From Candidatus Acidiferrales bacterium (GTDB taxonomy: Bacteria > Acidobacteriota > Terriglobia > Acidiferrales > UBA7541): DNA of 36,611 nucleotides. Under the pieces are notes generated by a model. That model had not been told where the DNA came from and did not search any database. It saw only the letters and a program-made list of their open reading frames with translations. The stretch lies in contig JARLGK010000063.1 in assembly GCA_031296075.1 (NCBI GenBank), positions 1-36,611 of the forward strand. Reading direction: 5' to 3'. Made by a program: the position numbers and the translations under genes. This document shows, one piece after another, positions 24,262-32,301 of this stretch; the stretch's first letter is position 1; each line of letters opens with the position of its first letter.

Positions 24262-26766
24262 ATGCCGGAAACAAACATCGCGCCTCCTCCAGCCCATCCC
24301 GCGCGGATGAAGCTTGAGCCCTACGCCGCCGAAATCCGGCTGACCAACCTAACTCTGGGGATTGACAATATCCATTATGACGTTTTTCTGAGCCCGCGCT
24401 TTGTGGAATTCACGCGGAAGTATTTGGGGGACCTGGTTCGCCAGTCCGTCAACGTCAACCTGCTCTACGGGAAGGACAAGGACCGCAAGCAATCGGGCTC
24501 TCCGGAGCACGCCGCGTTCCGCAAACTGCTCACGGATATCCTGCAAGAATCGACCACCCGCGCGAAATTCTTGCAGTCCGTCGAGACCGACGTGCTCCAC
24601 CATCTGGCTCTGCTGAAATTCATCAGCCAGGAAACCGGCAACCAGTTTTCCAGCATTCTGGTCGAGTGCAAGGATTGGATCCGCGGCCGCGGCGAGTTAT
24701 TCGAGCACAGCGAGCAGGCGCACGTGATGCGCTCGAAGATCGCCGAGATGCAAGCGGACCGCAAGAACGTGATCCGCCAGGTCGGAGAGACGCTGTGCCG
24801 CGTCTGGCGCGAAGTCGAGGAAGGCACGGTCTCGAAGACGCGGCGCGCTCTTTTCGGCGAGGACATTCCGGAGGCTTATCCGCTTCTGCAGAACCGTTTC
24901 CTGTTCGTCGAAGGCGGCAACGACGATCAGTTCTTCCTCGAGCATTACGTTCTGCTCGGCAATTTCGTGAACGATCCGGACCGCTTCGAGACGTTCGACG
25001 CGCTCCTTCTCGAATTCGTTCGCGGCTACGTGCTGGCCGGGGACAGCGCCGAGGAGCTTTCGAAGGCCCGCAACGCCCACGAGCGTCTGCTGGAGCAGGC
25101 GCGATTGCTGCGTTCGGAGTTGGCACGCGTCGAATCCGAGCACGACGACGCGGCCTCCCGCGCAGGTGATGGCGACCGATCGTTCCCCTCGCTCTTCAAA
25201 CGAAAGCCCACGGCAGGAGCCGGCGCGCAAGGGGAGTTGGATGACCTTCGCCGAAAGACCGCTTCCCTGGAAAAGAATCTGGAAGAACTCGACCCGCAGA
25301 TTGTGTCCGCCCGGCAGCGCCTGGAATTTCTGACCGAAGATCTCCAGAACCGCCTGGGCGATTATCTGAACCAGCCCGCCAACGCACATCGTCTTTTCGA
25401 CGCGCACGCCGCAGCGGGCGAAGCCGCGTCGTCCGAAGGCGAGTCGGCCTCCGATACGCGCGCGAAATTGCTGGAGGAATGGGTCCACCGGCTGGAGGAG
25501 CGCGACCTCCTATTCCACGTTCTCGCCAGCTACGAGATGCGCAAGATTTCCGCGGACTATTGCCCGCCCGTCCACTTGCAGCAGCTAAAAAAAGCGCTTG
25601 TCCAGCGCGAGGAAACGAAACGGGTGGCGCAAATATTGGAAAAGTTTCCGGCCCGGAAGGTCTCGATGAAGAAGCTTGAGGAAGCATCTCGCGCCATCCG
25701 TCGCCGGACCACGGAAGAAACCTTGAGCGTGGGCCTGCAATTCGCCGAAGACCTCATGCGATTGCGCCGCGATCGCCGCAACTACCAGCAAGTTGCCGCG
25801 TGGATGGAGCGGATCAGCCTGGTCTATTCGGAGCGCGCCCGTGAGCTTTCTCGCTCGAACAAGAGCCTCTATGAATTTCTGCACCCCGAGGAAAACCGGC
25901 CCGCCGACGATCCCGTGATCAACCACGTGGTCATCAAGGCGGACGTCCGTGGCTCGACCAGCATGACCAAGGACCTGCTCGCGCGCGGCATGAATCCCGC
26001 TTCGCATTTCAGCATGAACTTGCACGAGCCCGTGAAACGCATGCTTGAGCGTTACGGGGCCGCGAAAGTATTCATCGAGGGCGATGCCATCATCCTGGCG
26101 ATTTACGAGACCGAATCAACGCTGGCGACGCGCCGGGCAGTGGCTCGCGCCTGCGTGCTGGCGCGTGAGATTCTGGCCGTCACCGCCGCGTACAACAATC
26201 GCGCCAAGACAGCCGATCTTCCGCCGCTGGAACTCGGCGTGGGCGTCGCGTTCCAGGATTCCGCTCCTTCTCTCTGGGAGGACGCCGACTCCAAGATCAT
26301 GATCTCCCGCGCGCTCAACCTCTCGGACCGTCTTTCGAGCTGCGCGAAAATGGCGAAACGCCTGTTTCAGTCAAACCCGTCGCCTTTTAACGTTTTCCTG
26401 CTCCAGACCCTAATGGATGACGCGGCGGACGACGAAAGCGAAGAGCTGCAGGTGCGTTACAACTTAAATGGCATCGTGCTGAACGAAGAAGGTTTTCAGA
26501 AGCTCAGCGCCGAGATTGCGCTGTCGTTGATGGGAGGCAATTTTCCGATGCCGTGGGGAAAAGAGCGCGTGCAGCTCTACTTTGGGGAAGTTCCGCTCGG
26601 GGAATCGCTCGAGCCGATTGTGGTGCGCAAGGGGTTCGTGCGCCAGCTTCTGCCCGGCGGGAAGATCGGCGCACAGGGGACCCGCGTTTACTACGAAGTC
26701 TGCACGGACGCGAAGCTGCTCGACCTCGCGCGCAGGAAATTCGCCGCCGTCTCGCCGAAGAACTAA
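24262..26766 (+). CDS. Large protein with C-terminal class III nucleotidyl-cyclase-like domain
   Basis: The 834-residue product has an uncharacterised helical N-terminal half (1-260) and a coiled-coil region (about 265-375; NAHERLLEQARLLRSELARVESEHDD, RRKTASLEKNLEELDPQI). A second helical segment follows (400-545). From about residue 552 it resembles a class III cyclase catalytic domain. VIKADVRGSTSMTKDLL holds a metal-binding Asp (D561), and KVFIEGDAIILAI holds the second metal Asp (D608) with a nearby lysine (K602). ALNLSDRLSSC gives the N-x3-R transition-state pair (N686, R690). The usual acidic base-selecting residue before N686 is not obvious, so the substrate cannot be predicted and it may not be a purine cyclase. 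A C-terminal domain (about 720-834) follows. No TM segments are seen, so it is probably cytoplasmic. The start could instead be ATG 24307 (MKLEPYAAEIRLTN); neither start has a clear ribosome-binding site. Confidence 0.7.
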   Translation: MPETNIAPPPAHPARMKLEPYAAEIRLTNLTLGIDNIHYDVFLSPRFVEFTRKYLGDLVRQSVNVNLLYGKDKDRKQSGSPEHAAFRKLLTDILQESTTRAKFLQSVETDVLHHLALLKFISQETGNQFSSILVECKDWIRGRGELFEHSEQAHVMRSKIAEMQADRKNVIRQVGETLCRVWREVEEGTVSKTRRALFGEDIPEAYPLLQNRFLFVEGGNDDQFFLEHYVLLGNFVNDPDRFETFDALLLEFVRGYVLAGDSAEELSKARNAHERLLEQARLLRSELARVESEHDDAASRAGDGDRSFPSLFKRKPTAGAGAQGELDDLRRKTASLEKNLEELDPQIVSARQRLEFLTEDLQNRLGDYLNQPANAHRLFDAHAAAGEAASSEGESASDTRAKLLEEWVHRLEERDLLFHVLASYEMRKISADYCPPVHLQQLKKALVQREETKRVAQILEKFPARKVSMKKLEEASRAIRRRTTEETLSVGLQFAEDLMRLRRDRRNYQQVAAWMERISLVYSERARELSRSNKSLYEFLHPEENRPADDPVINHVVIKADVRGSTSMTKDLLARGMNPASHFSMNLHEPVKRMLERYGAAKVFIEGDAIILAIYETESTLATRRAVARACVLAREILAVTAAYNNRAKTADLPPLELGVGVAFQDSAPSLWEDADSKIMISRALNLSDRLSSCAKMAKRLFQSNPSPFNVFLLQTLMDDAADDESEELQVRYNLNGIVLNEEGFQKLSAEIALSLMGGNFPMPWGKERVQLYFGEVPLGESLEPIVVRKGFVRQLLPGGKIGAQGTRVYYEVCTDAKLLDLARRKFAAVSPKN

Positions 26767-26794
26767 CGCCGCCCTCCGCCGACCGGTTTCGGTT

Positions 26795-26800
26795 TACAAT
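26795..26800 (+). promoter_or_regulatory. Candidate -10 box of the small basic ORF
   Basis: TACAAT (within GGTTTACAATCCTGGG) differs from TATAAT at one position and ends 14 nt before GTG 26815. Transcription would begin roughly 8 nt before the start codon. No -35 consensus is visible. Confidence 0.3.
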
Positions 26801-26814
26801 CCTGGGATCGACCC

Positions 26815-26976
26815 GTGGCTCGCAAGAAGAAATCGCGGTGGAAAGTTTCAACGGAGGCGCGCCGCCGTGCGCGTCTCGGCGCAGGCATGCCGCCGCCCGA
26901 GCGCACCATCCCGAACAAGCGCAATAAGCCTCCGAAATACAAGAAGCCCCTGACTGACGCGACCGCAGAGGAATAA
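26815..26976 (+). CDS. Very basic 53-residue protein (too short for the ORF track)
   Basis: GTG 26815 to TAA 26974-26976 encodes MARKKKSRWKVSTEARRRAR, then LGAGMPPPERTIPNKRNKPPKYKKPLTDATAEE. By my count it has 17 Lys/Arg and 5 Asp/Glu, a basic head and a Pro/Lys-rich tail. The composition suggests a nucleic-acid or ribosome binder, but I recognise no family. Codon choice fits the neighbours (many third-position G/C), and the frame fills the space between the cyclase-like gene and the VWA gene, ending 7 nt short of the VWA stop. The larger minus-strand frame here (26763-27164) is not supported because it runs into the VWA gene antisense. No Shine-Dalgarno is seen. Confidence 0.6.
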   Translation: MARKKKSRWKVSTEARRRARLGAGMPPPERTIPNKRNKPPKYKKPLTDATAEE

Positions 26977-26983
26977 GCAGGTC

Positions 26984-28255
26984 TTAGTGGATGTTGCGGG
27001 TCTTCCGGCCGACGTAATCCATCAGCAGATACTGCCCGAGGGTGTAAGGCGTGGTGAAGTAGGCCTTGCCGCGGCAGAGCTCCGTAACTTTCTGAACGAA
27101 GTGCACCAGGCTGTAGTCGCTCGCCAGCATGAAGGTATTGATCAGGATCCCGGCGCGCTTGCACTTGGCGACTTCTTCCATCGTCTGCGTAACCACCAGC
27201 GGATCGAGGCCGAACGCGTTCTTGTAAATTCGGCCGTCCTCCAGCGTCAGCGCCGATGGTTTTCCGTCGGTGATCATGATGATCTGGCGCATGTCTTTTT
27301 TCTGCCGGGATAGAATACGCTGCGCGAGCCGCAACCCTTCGCGGGTGTTCGTGTAGTACGGGCCCACTTGCACGCGCGCCAGCTTGCCGATGGGAATTTC
27401 CTCGGCGCTATCGTGGAACAGCACGCAGTGCAATGAATCGCCGGGATACTGCGTGCGAATGAGATGCGAAAGCGCCAGCGCCACGCGCTTGGCAGGCGTG
27501 AACCGGTCCTCGCCATAGAGAATCATGCTGTGGCTGCAATCGAGCAGCAACACCGTGGCGCACGAACTCTGGTATTCGCACTGGTGGACCATCAAATCCG
27601 GATAATCGAGCTCGATCGGGAGGGTCAGGCCGTTGCGCTGTACCGCGTTGAAGAGCGTCCCGCTGATGTCCATATTCAGCGTGTCGCCGAACTCGTATGG
27701 TTTTGAGCTGCCGCCCGATTCCACGCCCGTTGCCATGTCGCGCGTTTCGTGCCGGCCGAAACTGCTCTTGCCGAGCGAGGCCAGCAGGTCCTTCAGCGTC
27801 TTGAAGCCGAGAAAATCGAGCGCCTTGTCCGTGATTTCAAAGCGCGCCTCGACATTCGGCTGGTCCTGGCCAATCTGTCCTCCGGGCGTCTCGGAAGGTG
27901 GGGGAGTCACGCGCGCGGACTGCTGCTGCGTGATCAGTCCCTCTTCCTCCATTCGCTGCATGATCTGGTCAATTAAGTCGCGGAGTTCCTGATTCTTTGA
28001 GAGGTCGGGATTCTGCTGCAGCTGCTCGAGAAGTTCTGGCGGAATCAGATCGCCTTCCTGAAGGGCCCGCAGGATCGCTTCGCGCAGCTGGTCCATATGG
28101 TGCTCGCGCGAGCGCTCCATATCGAGCTCGTGGAAGCCATATTGCGATTCGAAGCCGCTCTGCAGAAAGAAATCCGAGAGCCGGTTCATCAGCTCCTGCA
28201 GGTCTATATCGTCCGCGGCGCCGGGGGCGTAGCGTGAATATTTTGTATATTTCAT
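26984..28255 (-). CDS. VWA-domain protein, partner of an AAA+ ATPase
   Basis: The 423-residue product has a helical N-terminal half (about 1-220), partly Gln/Glu-rich, and a C-terminal von Willebrand factor A domain. The metal-ion-dependent adhesion site is complete: D239-C-S-H-S243 (LLLDCSHSM), the threonine in YYTNTREGL, and the aspartate in MITDGKPSA. It has no signal peptide or TM, so it is cytoplasmic. Magnesium-chelatase-like and MoxR-like AAA+ proteins commonly work with such VWA partners, which bind clients or metals for remodelling. The gene starts 30 nt after the AAA+ gene, the usual arrangement. The substrate is unknown. Unlike chelatase ChlD, this protein has no AAA module. Confidence 0.85.
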   Translation of the reverse strand: MKYTKYSRYAPGAADDIDLQELMNRLSDFFLQSGFESQYGFHELDMERSREHHMDQLREAILRALQEGDLIPPELLEQLQQNPDLSKNQELRDLIDQIMQRMEEEGLITQQQSARVTPPPSETPGGQIGQDQPNVEARFEITDKALDFLGFKTLKDLLASLGKSSFGRHETRDMATGVESGGSSKPYEFGDTLNMDISGTLFNAVQRNGLTLPIELDYPDLMVHQCEYQSSCATVLLLDCSHSMILYGEDRFTPAKRVALALSHLIRTQYPGDSLHCVLFHDSAEEIPIGKLARVQVGPYYTNTREGLRLAQRILSRQKKDMRQIIMITDGKPSALTLEDGRIYKNAFGLDPLVVTQTMEEVAKCKRAGILINTFMLASDYSLVHFVQKVTELCRGKAYFTTPYTLGQYLLMDYVGRKTRNIH

Positions 28256-28285
28256 GTGCGTCTCGTCGTGCCGGTCAGCTGCACG

Positions 28286-29773
28286 CTAATTAAACTGGCG
28301 CCGCGGCATGCGGCCCGAAGGCTCGCGCGGTTCGCGCGGTTCAGGTGTCTTGCGCGTTTCGGCGAAGAAACCGCGTTCCTCGCTTCGGTTGACGCGCTTG
28401 TGCGCCCAGAGTCCCTCAAGAATAAACTCGGCCGCGCTTGACTGGATGGCGGCATCGTCCTTGGAACGAACACCAAGCGTTTCCAGGTGTTCGAAAAGGC
28501 CCTGAATCTTCTTGAGCTGGCCCAGCAGCTCGCCGCTGGCTGCATTCGCCGGCACCTTCAGCTCTCCGCCGATTTCAAACCACTGCACAACTTCCTGAAA
28601 GTTCACATCCTTGAAATATTTGGTGAAGGTCTTGCCGATGGCGGCGCGAATCAGTTCCCGCGCGATGTTGTCCGCGCCCCGCATTTCGCCCTCGTACTCG
28701 AGTTCGAACTTCCCGGTCATCGAGGGTATGGCGGCGTACACGTCGGATACCCGTGCGACCACGGCGGAATCATGGCTGCGCACGGCGCGCTGCTCCGCGC
28801 TGCTGAGCACGTTTTCGAGCGTGCTGATCGGCAACCGCTGGCTGACGCCGGAGCGGCGGTCCACGCGCTTATCCTCGCGAGCCTGAAACGCCACTTCCTC
28901 GACGATCTCGCGAATGTATTCCGGCACCTGCACGTGGCGCTTGCCGTCGCGGTTCGTCCACGATTCCTGCGCCGTGATGGCCATGCCCTCGGCCACGGTC
29001 GCAGGGTAGTGGGTGCGAATTTCGGAGCCGACCCGGTCCTTCAGGGGAGTGATGATCTTTCCGCGCGCGGTATAGTCCTCCGGATTCGCGGTAAACACGG
29101 GCAGCACGTCCAGCGCCATCCGCACGGGATAGCCCTTAATCTGGATGTCGCCCTCTTGCATGATATTGAACAGGCCGACCTGAATTTTCCCGGCGAGATC
29201 GGGCAGTTCGTTGATGGCAAAAATACCGCGATTGGCGCGGGGCAGCAGGCCGTAGTGGATGGTCAGCTCGTCGGAAAGATTTCGTCCCCCGCGCGCGGCC
29301 TTGATCGGGTCCACGTAGCCGATCATGTCCGCAATCGTAACGTCGGGCGTGGCGAGCTTTTCCACGTATCGCTGGTCGCGGCCAAGCCAGGAAATCGGCG
29401 TGGCATCGCCCTCCGCGGCGATTCGCTCGCGGCAGACGCGGCAGATCGGGCGATACGGGTTGTCGTTGATCTCGCAGCCGGCGACGACGGGAATCTGCGG
29501 ATCGAGAAACGCAACCAGGCCGCGGAGAATGCGCGACTTGGCCTGTCCGCGCAATCCGAGCAAAATGAAATGATGGCGCGAGAGCACGGCATTGGTGATC
29601 TGCGGGATCACCGTGTCGTCGTAGCCATGAACCCCCGGGAATATGGGCTCGCCCTTTTCGAGCTTCTGCAGGAGATTCTCGCGGAGCTCCTGCCGGACCG
29701 TCCGCTGCGCCATCTTTTCTTCTGACCAGGGACTGCGGCGAAGGTCGCCCAAGTTTTTCGGTTGTGGACTCAT
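28286..29773 (-). CDS. AAA+ ATPase of the magnesium-chelatase (ChlI)-like type with a Cys cluster
   Basis: The 495-residue product has Walker A at about 73-80 (GLRGQAKS). Walker B sits at about 184-189 (IFAINE) with Asn in place of the usual Asp, which the following NELPDLAGKIQVGLFNIMQEGDIQIKGYPVRM suggests is normal for this branch. Sensor 1 is FTANPEDY and the arginine-finger region LKDRVGSEIRTHYP. An insert after Walker A has C100, C111 and C114 (CEINDNPYRPICRVC), a possible metal site. The C-terminal part is helical with a Pro/Arg-rich tail ending RMPRRQFN. It is likely a hexameric remodeller acting with the downstream VWA protein. Pigment-chelatase activity is not implied, because no ChlH/BchH is present. 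Confidence 0.88.
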   Translation of the reverse strand: MSPQPKNLGDLRRSPWSEEKMAQRTVRQELRENLLQKLEKGEPIFPGVHGYDDTVIPQITNAVLSRHHFILLGLRGQAKSRILRGLVAFLDPQIPVVAGCEINDNPYRPICRVCRERIAAEGDATPISWLGRDQRYVEKLATPDVTIADMIGYVDPIKAARGGRNLSDELTIHYGLLPRANRGIFAINELPDLAGKIQVGLFNIMQEGDIQIKGYPVRMALDVLPVFTANPEDYTARGKIITPLKDRVGSEIRTHYPATVAEGMAITAQESWTNRDGKRHVQVPEYIREIVEEVAFQAREDKRVDRRSGVSQRLPISTLENVLSSAEQRAVRSHDSAVVARVSDVYAAIPSMTGKFELEYEGEMRGADNIARELIRAAIGKTFTKYFKDVNFQEVVQWFEIGGELKVPANAASGELLGQLKKIQGLFEHLETLGVRSKDDAAIQSSAAEFILEGLWAHKRVNRSEERGFFAETRKTPEPREPREPSGRMPRRQFN

Positions 29774-29825
29774 TCGGTCACCAATTCCTCATGAAGGCGC
29801 GAAACCCGTTCCATGCGACCACGCC

Positions 29826-29831
29826 ATTATA
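29826..29831 (-). promoter_or_regulatory. Candidate -10 box of the AAA+/VWA operon
   Basis: The reverse strand reads TATAAT, 52 nt before ATG 29773, in the 132-nt gap after the Lon-N gene. The -35 position is a weak match. It implies that the AAA+/VWA pair can be transcribed separately from the upstream heme unit. Confidence 0.4.
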
Positions 29832-29905
29832 GTGGAACGCAACGCGCAGGCATAATTTGGATTATCTTGCTCGGTGGAGAGTTGCCAGGCGCCTCGGCCG
29901 CGCAA

Positions 29906-30529
29906 TCAGTTCAGGGTGTGGCCATTTCCGCCTGAGAGTTTGCGCGTGCGCTGCACGGCCACGAGCTTTGGGAGAAATCGCTCCATCCAGCGCAGCACAA
30001 ACTCGCGCCGGTCGTGCTGCGAGCGCATCTCGAGCAGTGCTTGCCTCTTCTCCAGCTCCATCGGCAGGAGAGCCGCCATGCGGTACGCGAGTGTTCCTGT
30101 CTCTTCCGCCGCCACGTCCATCCAGGGTCTTCCGAAAAGAACCGCGTGGCATTTCTCAAAGATCTGGAGGAGCTGTGCTTCCTGTTCGACATCGTGAGCA
30201 GGAGCGCCATCCTGCACATAATCGACCGCGCCTTCGTAGTATTCCTTCTCGTCGAACAACTCCGTCAGGTGAAAGACGTCCCGACCTTTCGTCAGGATGT
30301 CCATTCGACCGTCGGGATAATCTCTGAGCTTTTGGACGATCTCCGCTGTGCAGCCCACTGCCGCCACGGACTGATTCGCGGCCAAAATCATCCCGAATTC
30401 GAGCTTTTCTTCGAGGCATCGCGCAATCATCAGCTTGTATCGCGGTTCAAAGATGTGGAGGGGAAATTCCGAGCCTGGCATCAGCACCACGTCGAGCGGA
30501 AATAGCGGAATGCGGTTTGGTCTCTGCAT
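29906..30529 (-). CDS. Lon N-terminal (substrate-binding) domain protein
   Basis: The 207-residue product is a free-standing Lon substrate-binding domain (LON_substr_bdg). It begins NRIPLFPLDVVLMPGSEFPLHIFEPRYKLMIARCLEEKLEFGMIL and has the typical VGCTAEIVQKLRDYPDGRMDILTKGRDVFHL beta-barrel motifs, with a helical C-terminal part. It lacks the AAA+ and protease domains of Lon. Such proteins are widespread and may bind unfolded clients, but their role is not established. Here it is last in a five-gene run downstream of hemE-hemN-hemG and a TPR protein, with a 27-nt gap before it, so it is probably co-transcribed. Confidence 0.9.
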   Translation of the reverse strand: MQRPNRIPLFPLDVVLMPGSEFPLHIFEPRYKLMIARCLEEKLEFGMILAANQSVAAVGCTAEIVQKLRDYPDGRMDILTKGRDVFHLTELFDEKEYYEGAVDYVQDGAPAHDVEQEAQLLQIFEKCHAVLFGRPWMDVAAEETGTLAYRMAALLPMELEKRQALLEMRSQHDRREFVLRWMERFLPKLVAVQRTRKLSGGNGHTLN

Positions 30530-30556
30530 GTGCTGCGGTTTCGCCGCGATGTGGGA

Positions 30557-30880
30557 CTAGCGCAGCAGCGTCAGCGCCGCTTGCATTTCGTCCCGCGCGT
30601 GCATGTCTCCCGCTTTTTGAGCGACTACGATGCCATCGGAAAGGAGTTTCCGCGCCTCATCGAGCCGCCCGAGGCGCGAAAGGAGCTGGCCGAATTGGAA
30701 GTATCCCGCGGAATAATCGGGATTGGATTCGAGGAGCTTGTGAAAGTGGCCAGCGGCGGCGGAATCATCCCCCAGCTTCACGCACTCAAGCGCTAGACCA
30801 TATCGCGCGAACGCGTCGCCCGGTTTCTGGGCGACGAATTGCTCGAGAAGTTCACGGCGCGACTTCTGTGGGCTGACCAT
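30557..30880 (-). CDS. Small TPR-repeat protein
   Basis: I start it at ATG 30880 (MVSPQKSRRELLEQFVAQKPGDAFARYGLALECVKLGDDSAAAGHFHKLLESNPDYSAGYFQFGQLLSRLGRLDEARKLLSDG), giving 107 residues. The ORF-track frame starting at 31225 runs through hemG in another frame. At least two TPR units are visible, with G..Y/F..LA..., A/D..A and P.......G.. spacing. It has no signal peptide, so it is likely a cytoplasmic adaptor. It lies 22 nt after hemG and 27 nt before the Lon-N gene, within the same unit. A link to heme synthesis is inferred only from position. Confidence 0.75.
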   Translation of the reverse strand: MVSPQKSRRELLEQFVAQKPGDAFARYGLALECVKLGDDSAAAGHFHKLLESNPDYSAGYFQFGQLLSRLGRLDEARKLLSDGIVVAQKAGDMHARDEMQAALTLLR

Positions 30881-30902
30881 GGGTTGCACAGGAGCATTAT
30901 AC

Positions 30903-32285
30903 TCATTTTGCAACCCCGTCGCGCAAATAGGCCCTCGCGGCTTCGGCCGTCTGGGAGCCTCGATCCACGCATTTTCCGATGGAGGGACCCTCCAGGTAGT
31001 TCCCGGCAAAGTGGAGGCCTGGAATCGCGCGTTCGCTCTCGCGAACCGTCTCCACGACATGGCCGTGGCCGAGGTTGTATTGCGGAAGAGCCTTCGGATG
31101 CTTCCAAACTCTCGAAACGACGGGCTGGCCGGTAATGTCGAGTATTCGCGCATTCTCTTTATGTACGATGGCCTCGATTTCCTCGTCCTGCATCGCCACG
31201 ATTGCCGGGTCGGTCGCGCCGCCAATGAAACTAGTCAGCGTGACTCGTCCTTCGCCGCCCCGGTCGGGAAACAGCGACGAATTCCAAACCGTCCCGAGCG
31301 TCCGAATCTTTTCGCTGCGCGGAATGAGGACTCCGAAACCATCCAGGACCGTACCGACCTGCTTGGCATAGTATCCCGCGGTTACGACGGCTACCCCGGC
31401 ATACGCGACTCCCGAAAGCGCGCGCGAGAGCGGCGCCGAAATTGCGGCGGTCAGGTGCGAGGCGACGTAGGCCGGAGTGGCGATCACGACAGCCATCGCG
31501 TCAATCGAATCCGTCCGGCCATTTTGCGTGAAGCGAATTTGATAGCGGCCCGAGGCGTTTCCATCGGTCTTGGTGAGCGTGTCCACACGCGCGCCCAGCC
31601 GCGTGCTTTCGCCGAGCTTCGCAGCCAGAGTCCGCGTCAGCATCGCCAGGCCGTGGTGAAACGAACAGAGCGGCGGATGACCTTGCCCCGCGCCCTTGGC
31701 AGGCCGCGACTTCATCGCCCCGCGCAGGATGCTCCCATACGATCGCTCCCACTCGTCGAGTGAAGGAAACGCCGCGCGCAGGCTCAGCTTCTCCGGATCG
31801 CCCGCGTACACCCCCGAAACGAACGGCGCCACGAGGTATTCCAAAATCTCGTGCCCAAACTTGCGCCGAACGAATTGCGCGACCGATTCCTCTTCCGTCG
31901 GCGGCTTCGTCGTACGCAGCGCCTCCGACGCAACCCTCCACCGCGTGCCGACTCCCAGCAGGGAACTGGTCAGCACGGCCTGCGGCGACATGGGAATCTT
32001 TTCGAGGCGCCCATTGCGCAACACGTAGCGCGGGAGGCGCGGGTCGGCCTGGCATAGATCGACTTCAAGTCCCAGCTCCCGGATCAGATCGAGCACGGAG
32101 TCCGTGCCCTGAAAGCTTTGCGGTCCGGTCTCGAACAGGAAACCGTCCTGCTGCACCGTCCCGATGAGTCCGCCGGCGGTTTGCTCGGCCTCCAGCAGCG
32201 TGACCGGCACGCCCAACTGCCACAGCCGGTATGCGCATGCGAGACCCGAAATCCCCCCGCCGATTACGGCAACTTGCGTGTTCAT
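30903..32285 (-). CDS. hemG: Protoporphyrinogen oxidase (FAD-dependent, HemG/HemY type)
   Basis: The enzyme oxidises protoporphyrinogen IX to protoporphyrin IX using FAD and, in this family, molecular oxygen. The 460-residue product starts MNTQVAVIGGGISGLACAYRLWQLGVPVTLLEAEQTAGGLIG, a classic dinucleotide-binding fold with GxGxxG and the downstream acid. It ends HFAGNYLEGPSIGKCVDRGSQTA, the FAD-binding C-terminal motif of the PPO/MAO superfamily. The middle includes GPQSFQGTDSVLDLIRELGL. It sits 16 nt after hemN. Firmicute homologues act on coproporphyrinogen instead, but a HemN next door argues for the protoporphyrin route here. The symbol follows the common Gram-negative FAD-PPO usage; some databases call it hemY. 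Confidence 0.92.
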   Translation of the reverse strand: MNTQVAVIGGGISGLACAYRLWQLGVPVTLLEAEQTAGGLIGTVQQDGFLFETGPQSFQGTDSVLDLIRELGLEVDLCQADPRLPRYVLRNGRLEKIPMSPQAVLTSSLLGVGTRWRVASEALRTTKPPTEEESVAQFVRRKFGHEILEYLVAPFVSGVYAGDPEKLSLRAAFPSLDEWERSYGSILRGAMKSRPAKGAGQGHPPLCSFHHGLAMLTRTLAAKLGESTRLGARVDTLTKTDGNASGRYQIRFTQNGRTDSIDAMAVVIATPAYVASHLTAAISAPLSRALSGVAYAGVAVVTAGYYAKQVGTVLDGFGVLIPRSEKIRTLGTVWNSSLFPDRGGEGRVTLTSFIGGATDPAIVAMQDEEIEAIVHKENARILDITGQPVVSRVWKHPKALPQYNLGHGHVVETVRESERAIPGLHFAGNYLEGPSIGKCVDRGSQTAEAARAYLRDGVAK

Positions 32286-32301
32286 GGGATTCCCGCCGCG
32301 C

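Noticed and set aside
28487-29725. 412-residue plus-strand ORF opposite the AAA+ gene
   Set aside because: Shadow frame of GC-rich coding sequence: His/Arg/Ala-rich with no domain, while the minus strand has clear AAA+ motifs.
30881-31225. N-terminal extension of the TPR protein (from 31225)
   Set aside because: It lies in an alternative frame of hemG; the TPR sequence starts at ATG 30880.
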